DNA of 64,000 nucleotides from Methylobacterium sp. 77 (GTDB lineage: Bacteria; Pseudomonadota; Alphaproteobacteria; Rhizobiales; Beijerinckiaceae): NCBI RefSeq assembly GCF_000372825.1, contig NZ_KB910516.1, positions 466,011 through 530,010 on the forward strand, in the 5' to 3' direction. Position numbers and translations under genes: made by a program. Numbering within the stretch: the first letter of the stretch is position 1; every line of letters starts with the position of its first letter. Shown one piece after another: positions 49,596-59,047 of the stretch. The notes beneath the pieces are model-generated. The model had not been told where the DNA came from, did not search any database, and saw only the letters and a list, made by a program, of their open reading frames with translations.

Positions 49596-50564
49596 ATGCT
49601 CCGCCGCCTGCTTTTCGCGTCCACGTTCCTCGCGGCTCTCCTTCCGCTCGCCGCCATCACCCCGGCGGGGGCGCAGGACGCCTCGGAATTCGTCGTTCGC
49701 CTGAACCGCGTCGAGAACCAGTCGCGCCAGATGGCGGGACAGATCGAGACGCTCCAGTACGAAAACCGCCAACTCAAGGAACAGCTTCGCAAGTTCCAGG
49801 AGGATGTCGAGTACCGGCTTCAGGAAGGCAAGGGCGGCGGCGGAAAACCGGCCGCGTCTCCGTCCGGCACCAATCCGGGCCAGGCCAAGCCGCAGAAGCG
49901 CAGCGACGCTTTCGACCCGGATCAGAATCCCGGACGTTCCGGCGGGTCGATGCAACTCGGCACAACCCTGCCATCCGCCGCCATCGCCGCCGCTCCGCCA
50001 TCGCGGGCACCAAGCGTGCCGCCGACCGTGGTCGAGGCCGATGACGAAGAGCCGGGCCTGTCGCCTCCGGGCATCGGCGGCCCCGTCGACCTGACTCCGC
50101 CCTCGCGCGTACCCACGACGGGCGCCCTGCCGAGCGCCTCGCGACCGATGACCAGCGTCGCGGCGACGACGACGGGTGATGCGCGCGCCGATTACGAGAC
50201 GGCCTACGGCTTTATCGCCGACCGCCATTACGAGCAGGCCGAGATGAGCCTGCGCCAGTTCATCCAATCGCATCCGAGAGATGCTCAGGTGCCGTCGGCG
50301 ACCTATTGGCTGGGCGAGAGCTACCTCCAGCGCAACCGCAACCGCGAGGCGGCCGAGCAGTTCCTGAAGGTCTCCACCGATTATGCCCGTTCGCCCCAGG
50401 CGCCGGATGCCATGCTGAAGCTCGGCGTCTCGCTGAACGCGCTGGGCGCTCGCGAACAGGCCTGTGCGACCCTCGCAGAGCTGGAGCGCAAGTTTCCCTC
50501 CGCCTCGGCCGGCATCCGCCAGAGCGTGGTCCGCGAGCAGAAGCGCGCGCGCTGCGCCGCTTGA
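49596..50564 (+). CDS. cpoB: Cell division coordinator CpoB (YbgF)
   Basis: 322-residue periplasmic protein. A signal peptide (LLFASTFLAALLPLAAITPAGAQ) is followed by a coiled coil (FVVRLNRVENQSRQMAGQIETLQYENRQLKEQLRKFQEDVEYRLQ) that forms the trimer, then about 100 disordered Pro/Ser residues, then three TPRs (DYETAYGFIADRHYEQAEMSLRQFIQSHP, SATYWLGESYLQRNRNREAAEQFLKV, APDAMLKLGVSLNALGAREQACATLAELER). It couples PBP1B and Tol activity during division. It ends in TGA overlapping the tilS TTG. Confidence 0.93.
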   Translation: MLRRLLFASTFLAALLPLAAITPAGAQDASEFVVRLNRVENQSRQMAGQIETLQYENRQLKEQLRKFQEDVEYRLQEGKGGGGKPAASPSGTNPGQAKPQKRSDAFDPDQNPGRSGGSMQLGTTLPSAAIAAAPPSRAPSVPPTVVEADDEEPGLSPPGIGGPVDLTPPSRVPTTGALPSASRPMTSVAATTTGDARADYETAYGFIADRHYEQAEMSLRQFIQSHPRDAQVPSATYWLGESYLQRNRNREAAEQFLKVSTDYARSPQAPDAMLKLGVSLNALGAREQACATLAELERKFPSASAGIRQSVVREQKRARCAA

Positions 50565-51568
50565 GCGCGGAGCAGACGAACGAAGATCGGGACACGCCGC
50601 TCGCTGCCGCGCTGCGCCCCTACCTGAGCTCTTGCCGCCTGCTCATCGCCGTTTCCGGCGGCCCGGATTCCACAGCGTTGATGCACGTGGCGGCCCGGCT
50701 TGGCGCGGCGCATTCCGTCCATGTGGCGACCGTCGATCACGGCCTGCGTCCTGAAAGCACCGTAGAAGCGCGGAACGTCGGCCTCGCTGCTCGATCACTC
50801 GGATTGAACCACCACACCCTCACCTGGGAAGGCGACAAGCCGAGCCGTGGCATCCAGGCAGCGGCAAGGAACGCCCGCTATACGCTCCTTGCCGACTGCG
50901 CATCGCGGATCGGTGCCGATACCATTCTCACCGGCCACACCGCCGACGACCAGGCCGAGACCGTCCTGATGCGGCTCTTCGCCGGAAGCGGTCCGGCAGG
51001 CCTCGCCGGCATGCGACGCGACCGAACGCTCGCACCGGGCCTGCGCCTGGCGAGACCATTCCTCCATATCCCCAAGTCGGACCTCGTCGCCTATTGCGCC
51101 GCCCATGGGCTGACGCCGATCCGCGACCCGTCGAATATCGATGAACGTTTCGCCCGCGCCCGGTTGCGGCGCCTGATCCCCGACCTCGAAAACGAGGGCC
51201 TCGATCGGGAGCGCCTCTGCCGCCTCGCCGCGCGCATGACCCGAGACGAAGAGGCTTTGCTCATGGCCGCATCGGGCGCCTACGCGGCGAGCCGGGTGTC
51301 CGCCGATGCGGTTTCCCTCGATGCGGGAGCATTGGTCGTTCTCCCGGACGCCATCCTGCTGCGGGTTGTCGATCTCGCCCTGTGCGAGGCCGGGGGAGGG
51401 GGGACCCGGCGCCTCGAACGCCTGGAACGGCTGGTGTTCGAAGGCCTGCGTCCGGCACTCGGCACGGGCACTCCGTTCCGGCGAACGCTCCGCGACATCC
51501 TCGTCGATCTGACGGCGGACGGCGTCCTGTCTTTCAAAAGGGCTCCGGCGCGACGGCCGCCATCTTAG
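50561..51568 (+). CDS. tilS: tRNA(Ile)-lysidine synthase
   Basis: 335-residue TilS, which converts C34 of tRNA(Ile) CAU anticodon to lysidine so that it reads AUA. The ATP-binding motif is LLIAVSGGPDSTALMHVAARLG, with GRPESTVEARNVGLAARSLG-type DHGLRPESTVEARNVG, ILTGHTADDQAETVLMRLFAGSGPAGLAGM and IRDPSNIDERFARARLRRLIP. The C-terminal substrate domain of some homologues is short or missing. The start is TTG at 50561, overlapping the cpoB stop (TTGA), so translation is probably coupled. The frame open from 50306 is a shadow. Confidence 0.94.
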   Translation: MSAEQTNEDRDTPLAAALRPYLSSCRLLIAVSGGPDSTALMHVAARLGAAHSVHVATVDHGLRPESTVEARNVGLAARSLGLNHHTLTWEGDKPSRGIQAAARNARYTLLADCASRIGADTILTGHTADDQAETVLMRLFAGSGPAGLAGMRRDRTLAPGLRLARPFLHIPKSDLVAYCAAHGLTPIRDPSNIDERFARARLRRLIPDLENEGLDRERLCRLAARMTRDEEALLMAASGAYAASRVSADAVSLDAGALVVLPDAILLRVVDLALCEAGGGGTRRLERLERLVFEGLRPALGTGTPFRRTLRDILVDLTADGVLSFKRAPARRPPS

Positions 51569-51619
51569 GGCCGCGCTCACCTTTCCCTCGACAGGCTTGC
51601 CGCAGGCTGGCCCGATTTA

Positions 51620-51650
51620 CTTGGCAAGGGCGCAGGCACTGCCTACATTG
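51620..51650 (+). promoter_or_regulatory. Possible RpoH-type promoter for ftsH
   Basis: CTTGGCA (51620-51626) with CCTACATT (51642-51649) about 15 bases later partly fits the heat-shock promoter pattern. ftsH is under RpoH in E. coli. It lies between tilS (ends 51568) and ftsH (51715). Only a weak visual match. Confidence 0.3.
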
Positions 51651-51714
51651 CCGACATGCATCCGAGTGATCCGCCCCTCAACGCGCGGGACCGGACGCCC
51701 CCAGGGATTGATCG

Positions 51715-53634
51715 ATGAACCCGAACTTCCGCAACTTCGCCTTGTGGGTCGTCATCTTCCTGCTCGTGCTCGCGCTCGTGACCCTGTTCCAGAACCCGGG
51801 ACATCGCGGCGGCGGCAGCGAGATCGCTTACAGCCAGCTGTTGAACGACGCCGATTCCGGCAAGATCCAGACGGTGACGATCTCGGGGCAGGACGTGAGC
51901 GGCACTTACGTCGGCGGTGGCAACTTCACATCCTACGCTCCCAACGACCCGAGCCTGGTCTCGAAGCTGCAGAGCAAGGGCGTGCAGATCACGGCGCGTC
52001 CGCCGTCTGACAACACCCCCTGGTTCATCCAGTTGCTCGTCAGCTGGCTGCCCATCCTCGTCTTCATCGGCGCATGGATCTTCCTCAGCCGCCAGATGCA
52101 ATCGGGGGCCGGCCGCGCCATGGGCTTCGGCAAGTCGAAGGCCAAGCTCCTCACCGAGGCCTCGGGCCGCGTGAGCTTCGACGATGTCGCCGGCGTCGAG
52201 GAGGCCAAGGAAGACCTTCAGGAGATCGTCGAGTTCCTGCGCGATCCGCAGAAGTTCCAGCGCCTCGGTGGTCGCATCCCGCGCGGCGTGCTTCTCGTCG
52301 GCCCCCCCGGCACGGGTAAGACCCTCATTGCTAGGGCCGTGGCCGGCGAAGCCAACGTGCCGTTCTTCACCATCTCCGGTTCGGACTTCGTCGAGATGTT
52401 CGTCGGCGTTGGCGCTTCGCGCGTCCGCGACATGTTCGAGCAGGCCAAGAAGAACGCCCCCTGCATCATCTTCATCGACGAGATCGACGCGGTCGGTCGC
52501 CATCGTGGTGCCGGCCTCGGCGGCGGCAATGACGAACGCGAGCAGACGCTCAACCAGCTGCTGGTCGAGATGGACGGGTTCGAGGCCAACGAGGGCGTGA
52601 TCATCATCGCGGCCACCAACCGTCCCGACGTGCTCGACCCCGCTTTGCTGCGTCCGGGCCGGTTCGATCGCCAGATCATGGTGCCGAATCCCGACGTCGT
52701 CGGCCGCGAGCGCATCCTGCGCGTCCACGTCCGCAAGGTGCCCCTGGCGCCGGATGTCGATCTTAAGGTCATCGCCCGCGGCACCCCGGGCTTCTCCGGC
52801 GCCGATCTGATGAACCTCGTCAACGAATCCGCCTTGCTCGCCGCCCGCCGTGGCAAGCGCATCGTGACGATGCACGAGTTCGAGGACGCTAAGGACAAGG
52901 TGATGATGGGCGCCGAGCGGCGGACCCTGGTCATGACCGAGGACGAGAAGCGCCTGACCGCCTACCACGAGGGTGGCCACGCCATCGTCGCCTTCAACGT
53001 GCCGGCCACCGATCCCGTCCACAAGGCGACGATCATCCCGCGCGGCCGCGCGCTCGGCATGGTCATGCAGCTGCCCGAGCGCGACAAGCTGTCCATGAGC
53101 TTCGAGCAGATGACCTCCCGTCTCGCCATCATGATGGGCGGTCGCATCGCCGAGGAGATGACCTTCGGCGCCGACAAGGTGACGTCGGGTGCCCAGTCGG
53201 ACATCGAGCAGGCGACGCGCCTCGCCCGCATGATGGTGACCCGGTGGGGCTTCAGCCCCGAGCTCGGCACCGTGGCCTACGGCGAGAACAACGACGAGGT
53301 CTTCCTCGGCATGTCCATGGGCCGTCAGCAGACGGTGTCCGAAGCAACGGCCCAGAAGATCGACGCCGAGGTTCGCCGCCTCGTCGAGACCGGTCTCGAG
53401 GAAGCCCGCCGCATCCTCGGCGAGCACAAGGACGATCTCGAGGCCCTGGCCCAGGGGCTGCTCGAATACGAGACGCTCTCGGGCGACGAGATCAAGAACC
53501 TCATCGCTGGCAAGCCGCCCATCCGCGATGCGGGCGACGGACCGACCCCGATCCGCGGCTCTTCCGTCCCGTCCGCTGGCCGTGGCCGGCCGCGGGACAG
53601 CGAGGGCGGGCTGGAGCCTCAGCCGCAGGCCTGA
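51715..53634 (+). CDS. ftsH: ATP-dependent zinc metalloprotease FtsH
   Basis: 639-residue membrane AAA protease. Two membrane segments ([18 protein letters not shown] at residues 8-25 and [14 protein letters not shown] around 110-123) flank a periplasmic domain. The AAA part has Walker A GPPGTGKT (196-203), Walker B IIFIDEID (251-258), and the second region of homology [18 protein letters not shown]. The protease centre is HEGGH (418-422), with a third ligand Asp in the later DIEQATRLA. Hexameric FtsH degrades misfolded membrane proteins, RpoH and LpxC. The C-terminal tail is Pro/Arg-rich. A terminator follows. Confidence 0.97.
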   Translation: MNPNFRNFALWVVIFLLVLALVTLFQNPGHRGGGSEIAYSQLLNDADSGKIQTVTISGQDVSGTYVGGGNFTSYAPNDPSLVSKLQSKGVQITARPPSDNTPWFIQLLVSWLPILVFIGAWIFLSRQMQSGAGRAMGFGKSKAKLLTEASGRVSFDDVAGVEEAKEDLQEIVEFLRDPQKFQRLGGRIPRGVLLVGPPGTGKTLIARAVAGEANVPFFTISGSDFVEMFVGVGASRVRDMFEQAKKNAPCIIFIDEIDAVGRHRGAGLGGGNDEREQTLNQLLVEMDGFEANEGVIIIAATNRPDVLDPALLRPGRFDRQIMVPNPDVVGRERILRVHVRKVPLAPDVDLKVIARGTPGFSGADLMNLVNESALLAARRGKRIVTMHEFEDAKDKVMMGAERRTLVMTEDEKRLTAYHEGGHAIVAFNVPATDPVHKATIIPRGRALGMVMQLPERDKLSMSFEQMTSRLAIMMGGRIAEEMTFGADKVTSGAQSDIEQATRLARMMVTRWGFSPELGTVAYGENNDEVFLGMSMGRQQTVSEATAQKIDAEVRRLVETGLEEARRILGEHKDDLEALAQGLLEYETLSGDEIKNLIAGKPPIRDAGDGPTPIRGSSVPSAGRGRPRDSEGGLEPQPQA

Positions 53635-53660
53635 GGCCGGGGCGCCATCGAGACGATAAC

Positions 53661-53694
53661 AAAGCGGCGAGGGAGACCTCGCCGCTTTTCTTTT
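53661..53694 (+). terminator. Rho-independent terminator after ftsH
   Basis: GCGGCGAGG (53664-53672) pairs with CCTCGCCGC (53677-53685), GAGA loop, AAA before and TTTTCTTTT after. It separates ftsH from the repeat-bearing gene at 53791. Confidence 0.93.
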
Positions 53695-53790
53695 GATTGC
53701 CAAACAAGGGTTTGGGCGCCATCGCGGATCGAATGACTGGCGCGGTGCGAGTCGTCCGATCCACGCGCGACTTCAGGGCGGCGACCATCG

Positions 53791-55872
53791 ATGCACGAAG
53801 TGGCGCAGGGTGCGATCGGCGAGTTGACCAACCCTGAGCGGCGCTTGGTCGAAGCCTGCCGCGCCGGTGAGATCCTGAGGCTCGGCCCCGAGGAGACCGT
53901 TCGCGCGGGCGTCATTCGGGCGCTTGTCTGTGCCGAGCGGATGGATTGGCCCGTTGCCCCGGAAGGAGTGCGACTGGTCGGCGGGCACGTGGAAGGCCTT
54001 CTCGCCTGCGCCGACCGCGAAGTCGTTCGGCCGCTCTGGATCGACGAAGCCGAGATCCCGGACGGTCTGGACTTCACCAACAGCCATACGCGGACATTGT
54101 CCTTCGAGAAGAGCCGCATCGGCAACGGCCTGCGCGCGCAGGGTGTGACCATCGCCGGTCCGCTCTTCATTCCGCACGCGACCATCACCGGCACCTGCGA
54201 TCTCAGCGGAGCCTCCATCGCCAGTACCGTCACGGCAGAAGGCGCCGTGTTCGACCATCCGACCGGTGACGCCATCAATGCCCAGCGCAGTTCCATGGCG
54301 GGATTGTTCCTCAACCACGCGACGGTGAGGGGAGGGTGCCGGTTTCTCGGCGCGACCATTCGCGGGCAGTTCGTCGCCGTGGGCGCGGTCTTCGACAATC
54401 CCGACGGCGACGCCATCGATGTGCAGGACATCACCGTGGCCGGGATGTTCTTGGACGGCGCCAGGATCCACGGCGTCTGTCACCTCGTCAGCGCCCATAT
54501 CGCGGCGCAGTTCGCCGCCGAGGGAGCGACGTTCCACAACCCGAACGGGACCGCCATCAACGCCCAGGGCAGCCGCATCGGAAGCGTCATCCTGCGCAGC
54601 GGATTGGGACAGGGCGATGCCCCTATTCCCGGCATCGTCGCGGGCAGCCTGAACTTCAGTCGCGCCACGGTGGAGCATCATTTCGAGATCAGCGGCGCGA
54701 CCCTCGTCGGCGGTCCGTTCGGTGCGCTCGACGCGCGCGGCATCGAGACGAAGGGGCGGTTCATCATCGGACGCGGCGCTCACATCACCGGTGCGATCCT
54801 GCTCTCGGGTGTCGAGATCCGCGGTTCTCTCGACCTCTCCGGGAGCCAGCTGCAATCGAGCGCGCTCGGCGAGGAGGCGCTCGGGACCGAAAAGCCGCAT
54901 GGAGGAATGAGCATCGAGGAGGATCCGCTCCGTTTCCTGGCCCTCGATCTCAGTGAGTCCGAGATTTCCCAGCTGATCATGCCGGACGCCGCCGACATCC
55001 GCTATCCGGGTTGTGGTCGCCCTCGCGGCATCGTCGACCTGTCTCGACTGAAGGTCGGGACCTATGTCGATTTCGCCTCCGCCTGGCCCGTTCCGGCGTC
55101 CCTTTACCGCCGAGCCTGTCCGGGCCGGTTCCGCGACGCGAAGAACCGCGACGCCGATCACCTCGTCCTCGACGGGTTCGAGTACCAGCACCTCGACAAC
55201 CCAGATGGGGACGCCACGCCCGCGGTGCCGACGCATACGGCTCGCCAGCGCTGGCTGCGCGGGCAATCCTGCGACGACCTGTTCACCCGGCTACGTCCGC
55301 AACCATGGCGACATCTCGCCAAGGTCCTGGCGAGTCAGGGCTACGAGGAAGACGCCCATCGCATCGCCATCGCCCGCCGCGTGGCCGAGCGTCACGTACG
55401 CGAGACCACGACATTCATGCGCTGCGTCAGCTGGCTCCTGCACGTGCTCGCCGATTATGGCTTCAACCCGTGGAAGGCGGTGGCCTGGTCGGTCGTGGTC
55501 ATCGTGGTCTGGGCCGCCGTGTATACCGGAGCGGCCTACGAATCCTGCAAGATGGGGCCGCGGCTCTGCCAGGAAGGCGAAATCTTCGTCCGAACGGCAG
55601 CGGCCGATTTCGTGCCCGGCGTGACCAGCGCGGAGGAAGCAAAGGAAAAGCTCGTCAATCTCTACCCGGCCTTCGATCCGCTGGCCTACTCGTTCGATAC
55701 GTTCATGCCACTCTTCGACGCGGGAACCGATCGGTTCTGGCGGGTGAACACGGCGACGTGGCAGGGAATAGCGCTGTATTACTTCAGCATCGCCGAGCAG
55801 ATCGAGGGTGCCGTCCTCGTCTCGCTGATCATCACCGGGTTCACCGGCCTCCTGACACGCGACGAGGCCTGA
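53791..55872 (+). CDS. Large membrane-anchored protein with 47-residue beta-helix-like repeats (unknown function)
   Basis: 693-residue protein of no certain family. After an N-terminal part ([26 protein letters not shown]) a long stretch (about 60-370) has the rhythm of a pentapeptide-like or right-handed beta-helix: short strands with repeated A, I, G. Near-exact 47-residue repeats begin at residues 151, 198 and 245, each starting G-A-x-F-x-N/H-P-x-G-D-A-I-N-A-Q. A later region ([34 protein letters not shown]) is a conserved helical motif of related proteins. Two membrane segments follow ([23 protein letters not shown] near 555-580 and [18 protein letters not shown] near the C-terminus), with a roughly 80-residue extracytoplasmic loop between. 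Similar genes are often annotated 'membrane-associated oxidoreductase' without proof. Confidence 0.75.
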   Translation: MHEVAQGAIGELTNPERRLVEACRAGEILRLGPEETVRAGVIRALVCAERMDWPVAPEGVRLVGGHVEGLLACADREVVRPLWIDEAEIPDGLDFTNSHTRTLSFEKSRIGNGLRAQGVTIAGPLFIPHATITGTCDLSGASIASTVTAEGAVFDHPTGDAINAQRSSMAGLFLNHATVRGGCRFLGATIRGQFVAVGAVFDNPDGDAIDVQDITVAGMFLDGARIHGVCHLVSAHIAAQFAAEGATFHNPNGTAINAQGSRIGSVILRSGLGQGDAPIPGIVAGSLNFSRATVEHHFEISGATLVGGPFGALDARGIETKGRFIIGRGAHITGAILLSGVEIRGSLDLSGSQLQSSALGEEALGTEKPHGGMSIEEDPLRFLALDLSESEISQLIMPDAADIRYPGCGRPRGIVDLSRLKVGTYVDFASAWPVPASLYRRACPGRFRDAKNRDADHLVLDGFEYQHLDNPDGDATPAVPTHTARQRWLRGQSCDDLFTRLRPQPWRHLAKVLASQGYEEDAHRIAIARRVAERHVRETTTFMRCVSWLLHVLADYGFNPWKAVAWSVVVIVVWAAVYTGAAYESCKMGPRLCQEGEIFVRTAAADFVPGVTSAEEAKEKLVNLYPAFDPLAYSFDTFMPLFDAGTDRFWRVNTATWQGIALYYFSIAEQIEGAVLVSLIITGFTGLLTRDEA

Positions 55873-55951
55873 TACCGGCCACCATTCGTTTGCCATGCTT
55901 CGATACCATTCAGCGACCGCCACCGGCTATGATGGGCCGTCACGATCGGGA

Positions 55952-57301
55952 ATGAAGCACGTGCGCAAGTATTTCGGAACGGACGGGATCAGGGGCCGCG
56001 CCAACGGGGTGATCACGCCGGAGCTCGCCCTCAAGGTGGGGCAGGCGGCGGGATTGGTGTTCCAGCGCGGCGACCACCGTCACCGCGTGGTGATCGGCAA
56101 GGACACCCGTTTGTCCGGCTACATGATTGAGACGGCCCTGGTTGCCGGTTTCACCTCCGTGGGTATGGACGTGATGTTGCTCGGTCCAATGCCGACGCCG
56201 GCGGTGGCCATGCTCACCCCGTCCATGCGCGCCGATCTCGGCGTGATGATCTCGGCCTCGCACAACCCGTTCGAGGATAACGGCATCAAGCTGTTCGGGC
56301 CCGACGGGTTCAAGCTCAACGACGAGGTCGAGCGCGAGATCGAGGCGCTGATCGACGGCGAGCTGCATAAGAGGCTCGCGGGATCGCGCGATCTCGGCCG
56401 CGCCAAGCGGATCGAGAGCGTGCATGCCCGCTACATCGAATTCGCCAAACGCACGCTTCCGCGCAACGTCACCCTCGACGGCCTGCGGGTGGTGGTCGAT
56501 TGCGCCAACGGCGCGGCCTACCGCGTGGCGCCGGAGACCCTGTGGGAGCTCGGAGCCGAGGTGATCGCCATCGGCGTCGAGCCGGACGGCTTCAACATCA
56601 ACCACGATGTCGGCTCGACGGCGCCTGCGGCCCTCTCCGCAAAGGTGCGGGAATTGCGGGCCGATATCGGCATTGCCCTCGACGGCGACGCCGACCGCGT
56701 GCTCATCGTCGACGAGAAAGGCCAGTCGGTCGATGGCGACCAGCTGATGGCCGTCGTGGCGCGGTCCTGGAAGGATGACGACCGGCTGACCCAGCCCGGC
56801 ATCGTCGCGACGATCATGTCCAACCTCGGCCTCGAACGCTTCCTCGAAGGGATCGGCCTCGGCCTCGCCCGCACCGCGGTGGGGGACCGCTACGTCCTCG
56901 AGCATATGCGCGAGCACGGCTACAATCTCGGTGGCGAGCAGTCCGGGCACATCATCATGTCGGACTACGCCACCACCGGGGACGGCCTCGTGGCGGCGCT
57001 TCAGCTTCTCAGCGTGGTCAAGCGCAGCGAGAAGCCGGTGAGCGAGGTCTGCCACTGCTTCGACCCGCTGCCGCAGATCCTCAAGAACGTCCGCTACCGC
57101 TCCGGCACGCCGCTCCAGCAGGATGCGGTCGTCACCGCCATCGCCCATGGCCGCGAGCGGCTCGGGAATACCGGCCGCGTCGTCATCCGTCCCTCAGGGA
57201 CCGAACCGGTGATTCGCGTCATGGCGGAAGGCGACGACCGCGGCCTCGTCACGGAAGTCGTCGACGACATCGTGGATGCCGTCACCAAGGCCGCAGCCTA
57301 G
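55952..57301 (+). CDS. glmM: Phosphoglucosamine mutase
   Basis: 449-residue GlmM, converting glucosamine-6-P to glucosamine-1-P for UDP-GlcNAc, peptidoglycan and LPS. The start is [19 protein letters not shown] at 55952. The phosphoserine loop is [22 protein letters not shown] (Ser103), the metal site is [17 protein letters not shown], the sugar loop [25 protein letters not shown] and the phosphate loop [17 protein letters not shown]. All four are complete. ftsH-glmM neighbours are usual in alphaproteobacteria; here the membrane protein gene lies between. Confidence 0.97.
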   Translation: MKHVRKYFGTDGIRGRANGVITPELALKVGQAAGLVFQRGDHRHRVVIGKDTRLSGYMIETALVAGFTSVGMDVMLLGPMPTPAVAMLTPSMRADLGVMISASHNPFEDNGIKLFGPDGFKLNDEVEREIEALIDGELHKRLAGSRDLGRAKRIESVHARYIEFAKRTLPRNVTLDGLRVVVDCANGAAYRVAPETLWELGAEVIAIGVEPDGFNINHDVGSTAPAALSAKVRELRADIGIALDGDADRVLIVDEKGQSVDGDQLMAVVARSWKDDDRLTQPGIVATIMSNLGLERFLEGIGLGLARTAVGDRYVLEHMREHGYNLGGEQSGHIIMSDYATTGDGLVAALQLLSVVKRSEKPVSEVCHCFDPLPQILKNVRYRSGTPLQQDAVVTAIAHGRERLGNTGRVVIRPSGTEPVIRVMAEGDDRGLVTEVVDDIVDAVTKAAA

Positions 57302-57306
57302 ACCAT

Positions 57307-57331
57307 CGCCTCGGATATCGTATCCGAGGCG
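57307..57331. terminator. Perfect palindrome between convergent genes, likely bidirectional terminator
   Basis: CGCCTCGGATA (57307-57317) and TATCCGAGGCG (57321-57331), TCG centre, an 11-pair stem, six bases after the glmM stop. The opposing yjbR gene ends 24 bases further on. No T-run follows on either strand, so efficiency is uncertain. Confidence 0.55.
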
Positions 57332-57354
57332 AGGCTTGAACGCGCCGATCCGCA

Positions 57355-57699
57355 TCAGCTTTTCGCGCTGACGCTCTTCTGCTGCAATGCCATGGGAGCG
57401 AGACATCGCCATGCGGCGAGGAGGGCGCTCCTGAGCGTGTCCTCGTCCGCCTCTTCGAGCGACAGGCTCGTCCATCCGCGTCGGCCCCAGGCGCCGGAAA
57501 CAGGCTCGAACAAATCCGGCTCCGCCTCGACGACAAGTGCCTGATGCTCGGCCGGGAACTTCAGGACGACGCGCTCCTCGTCGACCCAAAGGGTAGCGAA
57601 GATCCGGCCTCCGATCCGGAAATCCGGATGGCCCATATGGGCGCCTTCCTCCACGGCCGGCAGCATCATTGCCAAGGTACGCACATCGTCCGGGCGCAT
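57355..57699 (-). CDS. MmcQ/YjbR family DNA-binding-like protein
   Basis: 114-residue MmcQ/YjbR-type protein (double-wing DNA-binding-like fold): MRPDDVRTLAMMLPAVEEGAHMGHPDFRIGGRIFATLWVDEERVVLKFPAEHQALVVEAEPDLFEPVSGAWGRRGWTSLSLEEADEDTLRSALLAAWRCLAP. The 'P.v.E..H.gHPDFR..gkIFATL' and 'GWT.v.L..ad...l..ll..AW+' motifs are diagnostic. The fold suggests nucleic-acid binding but the role is unknown. Start at 57699 follows GGAAG. Convergent with glmM. Confidence 0.88.
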   Translation of the reverse strand: MRPDDVRTLAMMLPAVEEGAHMGHPDFRIGGRIFATLWVDEERVVLKFPAEHQALVVEAEPDLFEPVSGAWGRRGWTSLSLEEADEDTLRSALLAAWRCLAPMALQQKSVSAKS

Positions 57700-57913
57700 C
57701 GATCCGCCACTTCCTTGTATTGCGAGCGCGAGATGGCGGCGGCACCGAGGTCGGAGAGATCCCGTAAGATACGGCAAGATCTCGGCTCGCACATCATTCA
57801 GCAAGGCTAACATTTAACGTTAAGCCCGATTTAACTCCTTCGGTACATCTTCGATCCGTCATCCCGGCCGGTCTTCTCTCGCGCCCGGCGAACGATCGAG
57901 TGAAGGACCCATT

Positions 57914-58777
57914 ATGCGCCGCTCCAAGCTTTCCGCCTTGGCGCGCTCGATCACGCTCCTTGCGAGCGTGGGAGCGCCATGCCTCGCGCAGGCCGCCGAC
58001 CTGCTGCCGTCCCTGCCGCCCGAACCATTGCCCCCGCCGGTCGAGATCGGTGGCGGCTGGTACCTGCGCGGCGATGTGGGCGTCGGCGCCCTCGACCTGC
58101 GCAAGACCATCGCGCAGGACGTGTCCCAGCCGCCTGCCGCCTACAAATACACCACGCTTCAGGATTATGTCGGCGATCAGGCCTTCGTCGGCGCCGGTGT
58201 CGGTTACCAGTTCAACCCCTGGCTCCGGTTCGATATCACCGGCGAGTACCGCACCCAGACGGATTGGACCTTCACAGCCCAGGACACCACCTTCCGGCCG
58301 AACGGCACCGGCTATAACCGCACCACCGGCAAGTTCGCTTCCATCGTCGGCCTCGCCAACGGCTATGTCGATCTCGGCACCTGGTACGGCGTGACCCCGT
58401 TCGTCGGCGCCGGCGTCGGCTTCGCCCACCACATGTTCGGCAATGTCACCGACCAGGGCTACGGCGATTATCAGGGCGGCTTCGGCAAGGCACCCGACAG
58501 GGACAAGACCGGCTTCGCCTGGGCGGCCCATGCCGGCCTCGGCTATTCCGTCACGCCGAACCTGAAGCTCGAACTCGCCTACCGCTATCTCAACATGGGT
58601 TCGGCGCAGACCGGAAATGTCGCCTGCCTGCCGACCTGCAATCTTCAGACGACCTACCACGTCAAGGATCTCACCTCCCACGACGTCAAGATCGGCATGC
58701 GCTGGCTACTCGGCGGCGTGGAAGCTCCGATGGTCGACTACCAGCCGATGCCGGGCCCGATCGTTCGCAAGTACTGA
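57914..58777 (+). CDS. Outer-membrane beta-barrel protein (tandem array member 1)
   Basis: 287-residue outer-membrane protein. Signal peptide to ...APCLAQAA, mature N-terminus DLLPSLPPEPLPPPVEIGGGWYLRGDVGVG. Regular beta strands (GAGVGYQFNPWLRFDITGEYR, LANGYVDLGTWYGVTPFVGAGVGFAHH, WAAHAGLGYSVTPNLKLELAYRYLNMGSA) end in a long tail (MDYQPMPG-type MVDYQPMPGPIVRKY) instead of the usual aromatic C-terminal residue. It shares V-x-I-G-x-G-W-Y-L-R-x-D with the next gene. The ATG follows AAGGACCC. A terminator follows at 58803. Confidence 0.85.
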   Translation: MRRSKLSALARSITLLASVGAPCLAQAADLLPSLPPEPLPPPVEIGGGWYLRGDVGVGALDLRKTIAQDVSQPPAAYKYTTLQDYVGDQAFVGAGVGYQFNPWLRFDITGEYRTQTDWTFTAQDTTFRPNGTGYNRTTGKFASIVGLANGYVDLGTWYGVTPFVGAGVGFAHHMFGNVTDQGYGDYQGGFGKAPDRDKTGFAWAAHAGLGYSVTPNLKLELAYRYLNMGSAQTGNVACLPTCNLQTTYHVKDLTSHDVKIGMRWLLGGVEAPMVDYQPMPGPIVRKY

Positions 58778-58802
58778 TCGTTTCGCACACTCGGTTCGAA
58801 GC

Positions 58803-58833
58803 AACGGCGCGGATCTCGATCTGCGCCGTTTTC
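58803..58833 (+). terminator. Rho-independent terminator
   Basis: AACGGCGCGGAT (58803-58814) and ATCTGCGCCGTT (58819-58830) form a 12-base stem (one G-T), CTCG loop, then TT and a T-rich stretch. It ends OMP 1. Confidence 0.88.
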
Positions 58834-59047
58834 GTTCGTGCCAAAGCGATGAGAACCGTTTCGACAACCGAACGCTATCGTCAGGGCAAGTCGCAAAGTT
58901 ACTGCGCAACCGTGATGTCCTGGAGACGACGGAAGCGCCGTTAGGGTTAAGGCGATCATAACCTTTGAAATTCATGATGTTGCTAGTCGAGCCCCTGCCG
59001 GAATGCATCCACACCATGCGTTCTTGGCGGACGCCTCTTTGAGGATC

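Noticed and set aside
51643..53703. 686-codon minus-strand frame over ftsH
   Set aside because: Complementary to ftsH with all AAA and protease motifs in the plus strand. The antisense frame is composition-driven.
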